A stretch of 64,000 bases of DNA, from positions 93,397 to 157,396 of the forward strand of contig JAPEVF010000030.1 of the NCBI GenBank assembly GCA_029747585.1, in the 5' to 3' direction. Position 1 is the stretch's first letter. Each line of letters starts with the position of its first letter. The notes under the pieces were generated by a model, which worked only from the letters and a program-made list of their open reading frames with translations, was not told the origin of the DNA and ran no database searches. A program made the translations under genes and the position numbers. This document shows, one piece after another, positions 55,148 to 64,000 of this stretch. The stretch is from Pleurotus djamor. Lineage: Eukaryota; Basidiomycota; Agaricomycetes; Agaricales; Pleurotaceae.

Positions 55148-55914
55148 ATGGATGATTTTCCTCTTTGCACTCTCTGCTATGGTGGCTTTGTAGCCCCAAC
55201 TTCGCTGCGCTGTGGTATGTGTATCTTCCGTAGAACTGATAGGACGAGACAGACTGAACTCATAGAACAGGCCATATCTATTGCACAAATTGCTTGAACA
55301 TCATTCCAAGCACATGTCCCGTATGTCACGAATTCGTTGGAGGTGAGTCTAAGTGGACAACACTAAGATACTATTACATTGTATCTGGACCTTACTGGTA
55401 GGTCGCGAGACAAAAGTAACACGACCTTCGCTTCGGAACGTATCTTATCCTACCCGACGTTCCGAATGCCCTGCAATCATCCAACTCTCATGCATGGATG
55501 GGTTGATCGTTTCGCTGAATGAGCAAGAAGTCGCCCTCATCGTCGAACTCTCGTGCCTAGAGAAACTACGTCGCCACCTCAGCCTTGCGTCAGCATACCG
55601 GCGAGGCGGTCCCAAGGGTCTTGTGTCTAGAGGTCGATACTTTGAGTCCGTGGACTTTTACTTGAAGTTTTGGTTACCAATCTGCTTGTGAGGGCTTCTG
55701 CCTGTGGTGACCCTTCCCCTTTGCTGAACTCAGAGCTTACAGGGGGCTCTTCATAGCTATCGTCACCACCGCCCTCCTCGGTGCCCCTTGGTCCAGAAAT
55801 ACCTTGACCTGGATCAAATTGCTGGCCCAATTCTTCATTTGGTTAGCGTCATTGCAAGTTGTTCGCGCTCTGGGTGTGACCCTATGGTGGCTCTGGGGTT
55901 CGATNGGGGGGTAA
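55148..55914 (+). CDS. RING-finger protein with C-terminal membrane tail, copy R7
   Basis: Four exons (55148-55214, 55271-55342, 55402-55687, 55743-55914) close to 198 residues. RING residues are Cys7, Cys10, Cys22, His24, Cys27, Cys30, Cys38 and Cys41; exon 2 is 12 nt shorter than the usual 84, so the last loop is tight. The middle shares LNEQEVALIVELSCLEKLRR and YRRGGPKGL with other copies. Exon 4 encodes LFIAIVTTALLGAP and then LLAQFFIWLASLQVVRALG and VTLWWLWG, at least two hydrophobic stretches. The frame stop after LPICL is TTGTGAGG, again at the donor. One N lies near the end. Confidence 0.7.
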
Positions 55915-57392
55915 TGGTTAGGTTAGCCTATGGTGCAGGGCGCCTTACTGGTAGAGGGTAATTCGAATGAGCGACTCATCCGAGGCTTCGAATCCCAGAA
56001 TATTATTTGGGATCTCGAATCTGAGTCGCCCGAAGAAATTTGGTTCGAGTCTTATTAAGGTTGTGTCAGTCGTAGCAAGGACGGCACATCATCCAGACTC
56101 GGAGCACGAGGAAAGTATAGATGACACAAAGGTTGCCATTATTCGCATGAGATGCTGAAGGGAGGGCGAAGAAACGCATATCTACGTGGCGAAGATCAAG
56201 CCAAGTCGGCTGAGAATTACGGCCCTCTGCGTATCTCAGCCGTCCACCAAATTGGTTTGGACGTCTTGACCCAGACTTGAGCATGTGCTGGGACGAGGTG
56301 ATTCGAAGTCGAAACCATGCCGTCGAACGACGATGGCGAGTTCGCTATTCAATAATGAAAGGGTCAGACGGTAACTTGAAAGGTGAGTATGAACATACAC
56401 AAGTTCCAACGCAGTCCTTTCGTAGAAAGAACCGTGCCCTCGATGCCAACGGGAAGTAAGCCACAGGTAGGGCCTAGGACATCATGATCCACGTCGATTG
56501 TGTGTTCACCCTACCAACGTCTGCAGTGAGAGGCACATTAAAACGGTGATAAGGATACGCAGCATACCGAGTCAAGCACCCAGCCCACACTGTCATCCGT
56601 GACGACATAGACATGGTCTCTCTGCTTCCGGAGTTTATGCATATAGGACATGGTATGGATAGTTTGATCTAGCCGTCCTGAAAGTCCCCCTAATATTATA
56701 AGGTCGTACTATCTGGTGTTAAGCATGCCTTGGAGAAGGGATGGACGATGGCACTTACTGCACAACCAGTTTCATTCTCAAGTTCCGTCAGAGCAGCCAC
56801 ACACTTCATCAAGTCGGTGCTGTTCTGGTCATGATCCTGAATGACTGGAACACCCTAGAGAAAAATAGGTCTTCATTCCAGCAGAGGTCTTATCGCGCGA
56901 TATACCTGAGAGGAATAATACGCAACGACTTCCGGTCGAGCGGAATCAAGGTCCCCTTTGATCAGGTGTGGCAAAAAGCTATGGACCTGGAGTTCATCGT
57001 AAGGAAGCCTACGCCAGGAGAGTCATTTCCCTGACCTTTGCCTCGCCTTCTCTGAGTCCACAACGTCGTGCAGCCGATTAGCAGCACCGTCAGCACAGCA
57101 GTGCCAGGCGCTCATAGACCAAAGTTGGCGGAGTAATGGTAGTGAGAATGGCTGGTTTAGAATTATAAGAGCATACTTTTTAACCAGAGAGTCCTGTGAA
57201 GCCTTTGCCCGTAAAAACGGCGTTGACCAGCTCTTCATCGGTGGAAGACAAGGAAGATGAAGTTGGGCGCTCATGGAAGACGGTATTTATATGATTTTGC
57301 ACTGTAAACCTTGATATAAATAGATCCTCAGTACTGAATCCAGCGATGAAAGCATGTCGGATATTATATACAGATATAGATTGCATAAACAT
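55915..57392. other. Unresolved 1.5 kb after the RING array
   Basis: No confident gene. A 97-codon plus-strand frame (56741-57034, DNWNTLEKNR-type composition) and a 70-codon minus-strand frame (57180-57392, with ERPTSSSLSSTDEELVNAVF) both lack support. On the minus strand around 57030-57110 one frame reads APGTAVLTVLLIGCTTLW then TQRRRGKG, a membrane segment plus basic stretch like the end of the neighbouring gene at 57393, which may be the remnant of a duplicated last exon. No RING copy seen here. Confidence 0.4.
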
Positions 57393-59089
57393 TCAAGATC
57401 CTTGGTTCCTTCTCCACGTCGAAAAGCTTAGTGCACCTACTACACCAACAACCAGCAGCGCAGTACCAGCACCAACCAAGCCGGGAATATACAAATACCA
57501 AGTATTATCCATGTTATCGACTTCAGCCTCTGCATTTGGATCAAACAACGAATCTTCATTTTCCTCCTTCGCTCTTCGGCGGCGAATGACAGGCGTGCTG
57601 ACATCGGTTGCAGGGGATGACGATTGTCTACTGGCTGGGTCGTCTGATTGAAGATAAATGGATGGCATGAGTAATTCATCACCGCCAGCCGTTGCTCGGG
57701 GAAGTGGTACGGCATCTGAGGGTAGAGATGGTATCTCAAGGGTCGGGTGCAGGCTTCTAGCACGTTCAAAATACTTCGACGCAATCTCGCGATCACGTCT
57801 CCAAGCATTTGCCCCTGCTTCGCTAGACTGGGGTTCCTGGGGTACCCGCAGAGAAGAGAGGCTGGAGTAAGAGGTAGACAGGATAGAGGACGCGGTTCCT
57901 TCAAGGTGGAGAAGGCCCGCTTCAACATAGAGGCTGGCTAACCCCTCGGCACCGCCAATGCATTGCACGTAATATGTTGTGGTCCCACGTTGCGCTTGTT
58001 CAGTGGGTAGAGGAAGGTCAAATGATGATGGCAGGGGGACGTAATTGTTGACGAGGCGAATCACGGATGTAGGAATGTGGGCCTGGTGCCACGCTCGGCT
58101 AGTGAAGGAATGATAAGAGCAGAAGCTAGTACAGATATGTTTACTCACACAAAGTACTCAAATGCCTCTTCTTTATCTTTACGTATATCATATAGCTCTA
58201 GGGCTATGAGGACCAAGCTGGTAGGGTCCATGTTGTATCTGTGTTCGAGCTCATGGCTCATATCGAATACGACTGTGTTGGTCATTGAGGGAGAAACTGA
58301 AGTGGGGACAGGACCGACAATCAGTGACGGCCATATGATTGACAACTCCTTCTCCAGGTGTATTGTCAATAGACGTCCCGAATGTGTGGTATGGAGGGAT
58401 TCGAGAGATGAGTATGACGACGCCATGCTGCGCAATAGATGTCCTGGCGATACCGATCGAGAAGCTCGATGACTATGGTGCCGCCGGTGTGGTGAATACG
58501 AGCGTTCTTCCGCTGATGAGAGCGTTGGGGAGCGCGGAGCTGGGGAGACAGTGAATTCTTCAGCGTCCGAGATCTGGGCGCTGTCCAGAGAGGCTGCGAA
58601 ACTGCTGGATATGTCTGCGTCTGAGACGAAGGCATAAGAGGATTGTGTAGACGACGTAGCGGTCGAGATAGATGAAGTCGTCCGTTCCCGGGCAGATAGT
58701 CGCAAAGGCCGGGGCCGGGGCTCAAGCATCCATACTGAATTAGCCGTATCCACTCCAGAGTAAACTTTGCCCTGGCTGGTATTCAGAAGAGGTTGTTGAC
58801 AAGCCTCATCGAACGAACCTTTAGGATAGGCGGCTGCCCTCGAACGCCAGCAACGATGTGGTCTCTTTCAATACTGACCTTGTTGGGGTTTATATGAGTC
58901 AAGTGGCTCAAAAGCGTACTGATCGGCATGACTCACCGCGACGTCCTCGTCCTGTGTATCATACGGTACTAGCAGCAGCACTGTCGCCTTCACCAAGTTG
59001 ATTCAGCGGTCGACATTTCCATAGAAGAAGAAATAGTGATATACCTGATCATGCGACTGTTTCGGGCCAATGATGAGATGACGACTCAT
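57393..59089 (-). CDS. Unrecognised protein with C-terminal membrane anchor
   Basis: Four exons (59089-59045, 58987-58879, 58818-58149, 58098-57393) close to 509 residues. The N-terminus has ATVLLLVPYDTQDEDVAVSH, then a Ser-rich disordered part (about 90-200) with SPRSPTLSSAEERSYSPHRR-like composition. A helical domain follows (HELEHRYNMDPTSLVLIALE, RKDKEEAFEYFVRAWHQAH and a later EIASKYFERARSLHP) that recalls TPR/Sel1-type helices. The protein ends with a single membrane segment, LYIPGLVGAGTALLVVGVVG, and WRRNQGS, so it may be tail-anchored. The first exon is the weakest point: an alternative ATG reading MERFSSTSHSYSW lies upstream. I know no named homologue. Confidence 0.62.
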
Positions 59090-59532
59090 ACGAGCAACAA
59101 ATGGACCATTGAGATGGGACAAACCTGGTGCCATGAATACGAATGGGACGTTGAAGAGAATCTTTCCATCTCTGAGTTAACGTGGTGGTGGTTGGTGGTT
59201 GAAAGTCAGAGGACCGAGGATTCATTGGGAGAGGCTGTTGCACTCTTTGCAATGAACGACGCGAGGCACGTGTCCCCAAAACAATTCCAATTCCGAAGAC
59301 GGCCTCCTTTTTCCCAGTTTCCCGGTCCCACCTGAGCTCAGTTCTCACTCAGCTCGCTAGTTGCAGGCCCAGACTGACTTCATTGACATGGATGTGAGAA
59401 AAATATGGTACAGCGAAGGGTATATATCGTGCAACATGGAAGATAGATAAGTAATTGAACTGAATAATCCTAGATGTAAATGGTGTATACNAAAAAAAGA
59501 AAAAGAGATGTAAGTACGACTGAAACAGATGT
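59090..59532. other. Intergenic (tandem minus-strand genes), no gene seen
   Basis: Upstream region of the tail-anchored protein and 3' flank of the Ser/Pro-rich gene. A 99-codon plus-strand frame overlaps it but has no support. AT-rich with an A-rich run near 59490-59505. Confidence 0.4.
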
Positions 59533-62500
59533 TCATGGTTTACTACTGGTGCCCGCAGAATTTGAATGAAGAGTTGAAGTAATACGCTTGATGACATCTT
59601 TCTCCGCCTCCATATGCTGTTTCAACATTCCCTCTAACCTTCTTGATGACTCGACTTGCTGCGTCTGCCACGTACTGGGACCCGGGGTTTGATCTGCAGT
59701 CGCAGGTCGCCGCCGTACAGTTGAGGAAGGGAAAAGATCCTCTGCGGAACCCATCTTGGTGGCAAGCTCGTAGGGTGATGATGGTATCTGAGTCTTACTT
59801 GATTTTCGATCTGCAAAGAACGGCAGTCGATTGGGGATGTTCGAAACAGGCTTTCGAGAGACGACGTTTCCGATGGGTAGGCTAGGAGGGTCGGTCATAG
59901 TCCGCGCTATATGTGGTGATGAATGGTTCCCTAGCCGCATAAACGAAGGCCGCCCTGCTGGTTTGACTGTTGCCGTGGATATTGTACGAGCTCGTGAACC
60001 ATGGAACGGGTTCACATTATGCTGCACAAAAGGCTCATCAGCCTCATCGTCATCATCTTCCTCTGACTCGTCCTCGCTTTCTTCATCCGAAGATGACTCC
60101 AGGTCATCCATAGCATTAGGTTGGGACTGTATACTATCAAAAAATGATGTTGGTGATGAAGGGGCCGGTGCAGAATGTATGGAAACTTCGATATGTTCAT
60201 CGGGTATGCGAAGTGTGAGTGGGGTGGCTGGAGTATGACCACGACGCTCTGCGATAGGGAAGGGTGGTGTTATCGGTTCGGGAGCGAGAATTGTGGGAGG
60301 TGGGGGTTGAGATGTGGAACTTCGGGCTATGGTTTCAGGAGTTGTTGGGGAAGGTTCACCGAGATCAAGGAATGACTGCTGTTGGACAAGTGGAGGTCGT
60401 ACTTGGTGTACTGCCTGATATAAGGAGCGTGGAGGGGGAGCAAGGGGATAAGGTGCTAGAGAAGAGGAAGCCCGAGGAGGCGGAGACATTGTTGAATACC
60501 GGGGTGCGGGGCTGTCCCTGGAAGTCGACCGAGAGTGCTGATCATCACTGCTTCTCCACGGCTGATTGAATGACGAAACAGCGGAGTGGTAATCGTCGCC
60601 GGTTAACGCATCCTGGAAAGCAGATACGGTTGGAGAAGGTTGGGAGTACTCGGAAACAGAGAGAGATGGACGTCCATCCGTGGGAGCAGACATCGACACT
60701 GAAACAGGTCGCGAATGGTCGTAGTCATCTTCTTGATCATCGTCATCCGAATAATGTGATTCTGCTGTCTCTGCATTCATGATGCTACTGGCTACAGAGC
60801 TGGAGGGGGTTGCTTTGAAGGGTTCAGTAGCAGCTGGGGTGGCGAAGATAGACGCTCCAGAATAAACACTCATGTGCGCCGGTGGTGGGGTCATGACCAT
60901 CAATCTAGCCGATTCGTAGGTCTCTGAAAGCTCGGGGGACGACAAGGTACTCCGTATATCGACGGTGTGATTAGCATCCTGTGAAGTGCCCTGACCCTTG
61001 GGAGGCGAGTCAGCTTCCGCCAAGTCCGTCTGAGACAATGAATAGAGGGGATTGATGATATTCCGACGTGGAGGAGGGGCCAGCGGTGTCTGTGGGTCAG
61101 CGGGGGTTTCAGCGCGCACAGGGAAATAACTGGAGCGACGTGAATTCGAGATATCCACGGCAAGCGTCGTGTACTTCTTGGGTGTCGATTGATGAGGAGG
61201 GTTGTCAAGATGCTCGTCGTGGATCTCTATGAGGGGCTGGCTAATAATGCGCTGACCTAGCGCGCGCTTCATACTGGGTGTTTGCGTACGACTTATAGGT
61301 GGGGAAGCTAGCGGACTGCGAGTCCAAGGCGATGGAAGGGGCTCCGGGGACATAGAAGAGGTCGAGACATCAGGCGTATTATCGAGGGAGTGACCAACAG
61401 CGGCATGAAGCAGTGCCTTTCTCCAATTGCGATCGTCTGCATCGAGAGAAATGTCAGGGCTCATTGGTGGAGGCAGCCTATCAGCCAGAAGTGCTGCTCC
61501 AACTGATTCCTGAACGCCCAGGCCATGCAGAGCAGACGCTTGCGCTGCGAAGCCGTACTTGTTCGATGGAGGAGGCAAGTCAACGGCATCGGTAGGGTCA
61601 ATGACGTTCAATGGATCAACTTTGGGAGGTTGCGGTGATTCTTCATCCCTTCGGGCACCCCTGGTTTTCATTTCTTGCTCTGACTGCTTCGCCGCTGTCG
61701 CAAGGTCATGCATCTTTTCACGGACGACAACGACCCTTGCAGACAGGTCTGGCGGTTTCTGTCCAGCCATTGGGGAGCGTAACGGAACCGCAGGGTTAGA
61801 TCGTGGTGCATGTCGAGATGGATACGCGCCCAACGTCACAGACTCGCCAGTTGTCCGTAAAACAGGCACACGAGCATCGGCATTCTGAGTTTCATCGGGA
61901 CTGGGTGGTTTAGACTTGCTTTTACCGACTCTGAATATATCGAGGAAATTTGGTGTTGGATTACGAGAGGCTTTTTTCGGCGTCGGTTGGGAGCTAGCAA
62001 AGTCGGACGGGGTAGGTTTCGCGTGTGCAGGGGGGAGGAAATAGCTGTTCTTGACAAGCAACCGGAGTCTGTATGATACATCATCGCCGTCAAATGCGTG
62101 AGTATCCTCGTCGACCTCAGGGTCGTACGACGAAATAGCATGGTCGTCGACTTGTTCAGCGAGTGAACGAGGAGAAGGAGGTGATTCGGTACCGGAGGCC
62201 GTAGAAGTCGAAGGAGGATAGAGAGAAGAAGATGTTGTAGAAATCCGAGTTCCCAGAGAGTTTATTGAATCCCTTATATTTGAACCATTGCGGGGAGTGA
62301 TGGGTACCCTCGAGAAGGCAGATGGAGGTGGTTTGATTTGTGTATTGATTCGACTCAACGCTGCAGCCTGGACCGCTGCCTTGTGCTATTCAATTCCAAC
62401 GTCCCACCGTCAAAACAACGCGACGAAAAGGAGGGTCAAGAGGGAAACGCACCAGCTTGGTTTTGGACATGGCTACCGCATTTTCCAAGTGCTGCTGCTC

Positions 62501-62842
62501 AGACACGACCAACGTATTGTCCTCCTCATGATGCATCTGCGAACTACCCGAGTCCACACCCTCTCCCAACCCCGTTGTGTGCGTCCCACCGACCGAGCGA
62601 ACGTTCATTGTTGGGCTAGACGTGGTAGACGAGGTCGAACGCTGCGAACGACCCGGTACAGGTGCTAGAAAGTTGGATTTGGGAGTCCCCTCATCCGCAA
62701 CTATTGTCGAAGGACCCCCAATCACAGTGTTGGACCGGGCACGAATTCTCGAACGACGACCCAAGCTGGAGGCGCTGGCCACGGATCGGATTGAGGGAGG
62801 CCTTTCGAAGGTGTCCGCCGTGTTGAGCGACGGCTGAGACAT
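59533..62842 (-). CDS. Large Ser/Pro-rich, mostly disordered protein, unrecognised
   Basis: Two exons (62842-62453 and 62367-59533) close to 1,074 residues; the intron (GTGCGT...GTCCAG) restores SKTKLAAALSRINTQIKPPP. Most of the chain is low-complexity Ser/Pro/Thr with many SP and PPPR/PPPTI stretches. Ordered-looking islands are LVVSEQQHLENAVAMSKTKL at about 115-133, DDVSYRLRLLVKNSYFLPP, NFLDIFRVGKSKSK, and a short helix ARVVVVREKMHDLATAAKQS. Near residues 890-925 there is an acidic run (SSDEESEDESEEDDDDEADE). The C-terminus is a predicted coiled coil (SSRRLEGMLKQHMEAEKDVI). It looks like a signalling or cytoskeletal scaffold, but I cannot name a family. The last exon is unusually long for this genome. 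Confidence 0.75.
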
Positions 62843-63068
62843 CGACACCAGGTTGAGACCAACGCTGGGGGCGACGATGAGGGAAAGCAGAAGCTAAGTA
62901 TCAGGTCAGGGCGTCGCGAATTGGAAATTCGTAAAATTATTTCCTGAATTGATGGACTCGTGGGAAGGTTTGGCAGGAGATTCCACGCATTCGCCCTGAG
63001 CTGAGCAGCGTGGTCCCGCGCGCTATTCCTTTTCCAGCCTTCGTCGCGTCCTGCGTTGAGCAAAAGTC

Positions 63069-63718
63069 ATGTTGACAGCGTTGGCACAATGTGAGTATCG
63101 TTGCAGGCGTCTTTGACGAACAGCCCATTGACGCCATCACCGTTTCCAACAGTTCTCCCACAATCACCTGGATTGTTGCCCAAATGGCAGCTTGTCGTCG
63201 CGTTCACCGCCATCTTCAACTCTATCCAGAATTTTGCGACGTTGAAACTGACGCGTAGAGTCTACAATGGGATACCAGGAGCTTCAGGTGAGTCATTCTT
63301 GAACTAGCACTTTCAAACTGGCTCTAAAGACGCGTATTTGCATAACAGTGACACCCTTGCAAGCCCGAACTTTTGCCGTTTGGACTCTGACTTCTGCGGT
63401 CGTACGAGGATATGCTGCCTATAACATCAACAATAAAGCGTATGTAACTGATTGGACGCGCGTTGGTCTGCAGACTCACTGGTGTTCGCATGCAGAGTGT
63501 ACGAGATGGCTTTCCTCACATACGTGATCGCACTTGGACATTTTGGTTCCGAGTGGCTCGCTTATAANACCACGAAACTTCCGGGTGGTCTCCTCGGACC
63601 CCTCATTGTCGCGTGTAAGTACGCCCCAGTGCCCCCACGGATCCTAACTGACTTNTGCCTTTCAGCTTCTTCCTTGGTATGGATGTACTCACAGTACGAC
63701 TTCTATGTCAAGGCCTAA
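63069..63718 (+). CDS. ERG28: Ergosterol biosynthetic protein ERG28
   Basis: Erg28 is a small ER membrane scaffold that tethers the C-4 demethylation enzymes (Erg25, Erg26, Erg27) and Erg6. Five exons (63069-63090, 63153-63287, 63349-63439, 63496-63614, 63666-63718) close to 139 residues, the expected size. Conserved stretches are LPKWQLVVAFTAIFNSIQNF, LQARTFAVWTLTSAVVRGYA, YEMAFLTYVIALGHFGSEWL and LVWMYSQYDFY; about four membrane helices. The first coding exon is 22 nt: joining it across a 62 nt intron gives MLTALAQFLPQSPG. A frame opening inside that intron is a false start. The gene lies 226 bases from the Ser/Pro-rich gene, back to back. Confidence 0.93.
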
Positions 63719-64000
63719 TTCATCGCTGTCGTCATGCTTATATGCTTATATATATCTCCCAATTATCTCACACGTCTGCATGCATCAGCCGCTCCTCGAG
63801 TTCGCTTGTTTCGGTACGCCTTCGCTTCAAGTTCCACCACCGTGTTCGCATGCAAACTCCCCCTCGCATGTCCTTTGAAGCATTCAATAGACTTGGCTTG
63901 GCTTCATACTAATTCCTACCCGTACATGCTCATTCATTTTCCGCCCCTTAGGACCAGCGGTTGAATTGATCAACCGCCTCTCGGTGCCAAATCCTACNGA
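63719..64000. other. 3' flank of ERG28
   Basis: No gene seen up to the window edge; only short frames. Confidence 0.5.

Noticed and set aside
55936..56020. tRNA-like stretch (TGGTAGAGGG followed by CTTCGAATCCC)
   Set aside because: A- and B-box-like strings are present, but their spacing is too short and I cannot pair an acceptor stem or T-arm; treated as chance.
59036..59335. 99-codon plus-strand frame opposite the first exon of the tail-anchored protein
   Set aside because: No splice support or recognisable sequence; antisense to a better-supported exon.
63101..63307. ERG28 starting in the frame that opens at 63101
   Set aside because: That opening has no ATG and lies within an intron; the 22 nt exon at 63069 joined to 63153 gives a proper Met start in phase.
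1..64000. Transposons, CRISPR arrays, rRNA genes
   Set aside because: I saw no transposase, reverse transcriptase or integrase domains, no terminal repeats, no regular repeat-spacer arrays and no rRNA sequence.

Overview
The window is nuclear DNA of a filamentous basidiomycete, most likely an agaricomycete (mushroom-type) fungus. The evidence is very intron-dense genes with roughly 45-70 nt introns, exons down to 5 nt, both strands used evenly, and a gene set containing a white-collar-2 regulator, a P450, a KRE6-type glucan protein and F-box/leucine-rich families. Scattered N bases and one N block (2699-2949) mark a draft assembly. I built gene models by hand from splice signals, reading-phase closure and remembered family conservation; no search was run.

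Layout. 0-12 kb: trehalose-6-phosphate synthase (-), ribosomal stalk protein P0 (-), a helical-repeat protein (+), ESCRT-I VPS28 (+), and a KRE6/SKN1 beta-glucan protein with 18 exons (+). 12-25.4 kb: a small membrane protein (-), a P450 (+), then two related F-box/LRR genes pointing outward (16.0 kb - and 24.1 kb +) around ASA1, an RSM1/NIPA zinc-finger protein and a BSD2/NDFIP protein. 25.8-31.4 kb: a 1,727-residue acidic Pro/Glu/Val-rich protein with five PWTPSYSV modules and a C-terminal CaaX box. 31.9-39.9 kb: a GPI-type wall protein, MOCS2A (molybdenum cofactor), a metallo-beta-lactamase-fold protein, an NCS1 permease and a 2-oxoglutarate oxygenase. 40.5-41.9 kb: CCDC174.

42.1-55.9 kb is the most unusual part. 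Seven related genes encode an N-terminal C3HC4 RING finger, a helical middle and a C-terminal hydrophobic tail that I read as membrane-spanning. Three copies lie on the minus strand (42.1-44.8 kb) and four on the plus strand (52.2-55.9 kb), flanking an ankyrin protein, white-collar-2 and SDS22. The membrane tail sits on a fourth exon behind a conserved phase-2 intron; simple ORF calling stops inside the donor site and misses it. Copy order and pairing suggest an inverted duplication. I know of no described family with exactly this architecture, so it is the best candidate here for something new.

57-64 kb: an unrecognised C-terminally anchored protein, a 1,074-residue Ser/Pro-rich protein and ERG28. 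Three otherwise well-conserved genes (acidic repeat protein, metallo-beta-lactamase-fold protein, NCS1 permease) each carry one apparent frameshift that may be assembly error; one RING copy (54.3 kb) looks degenerate.
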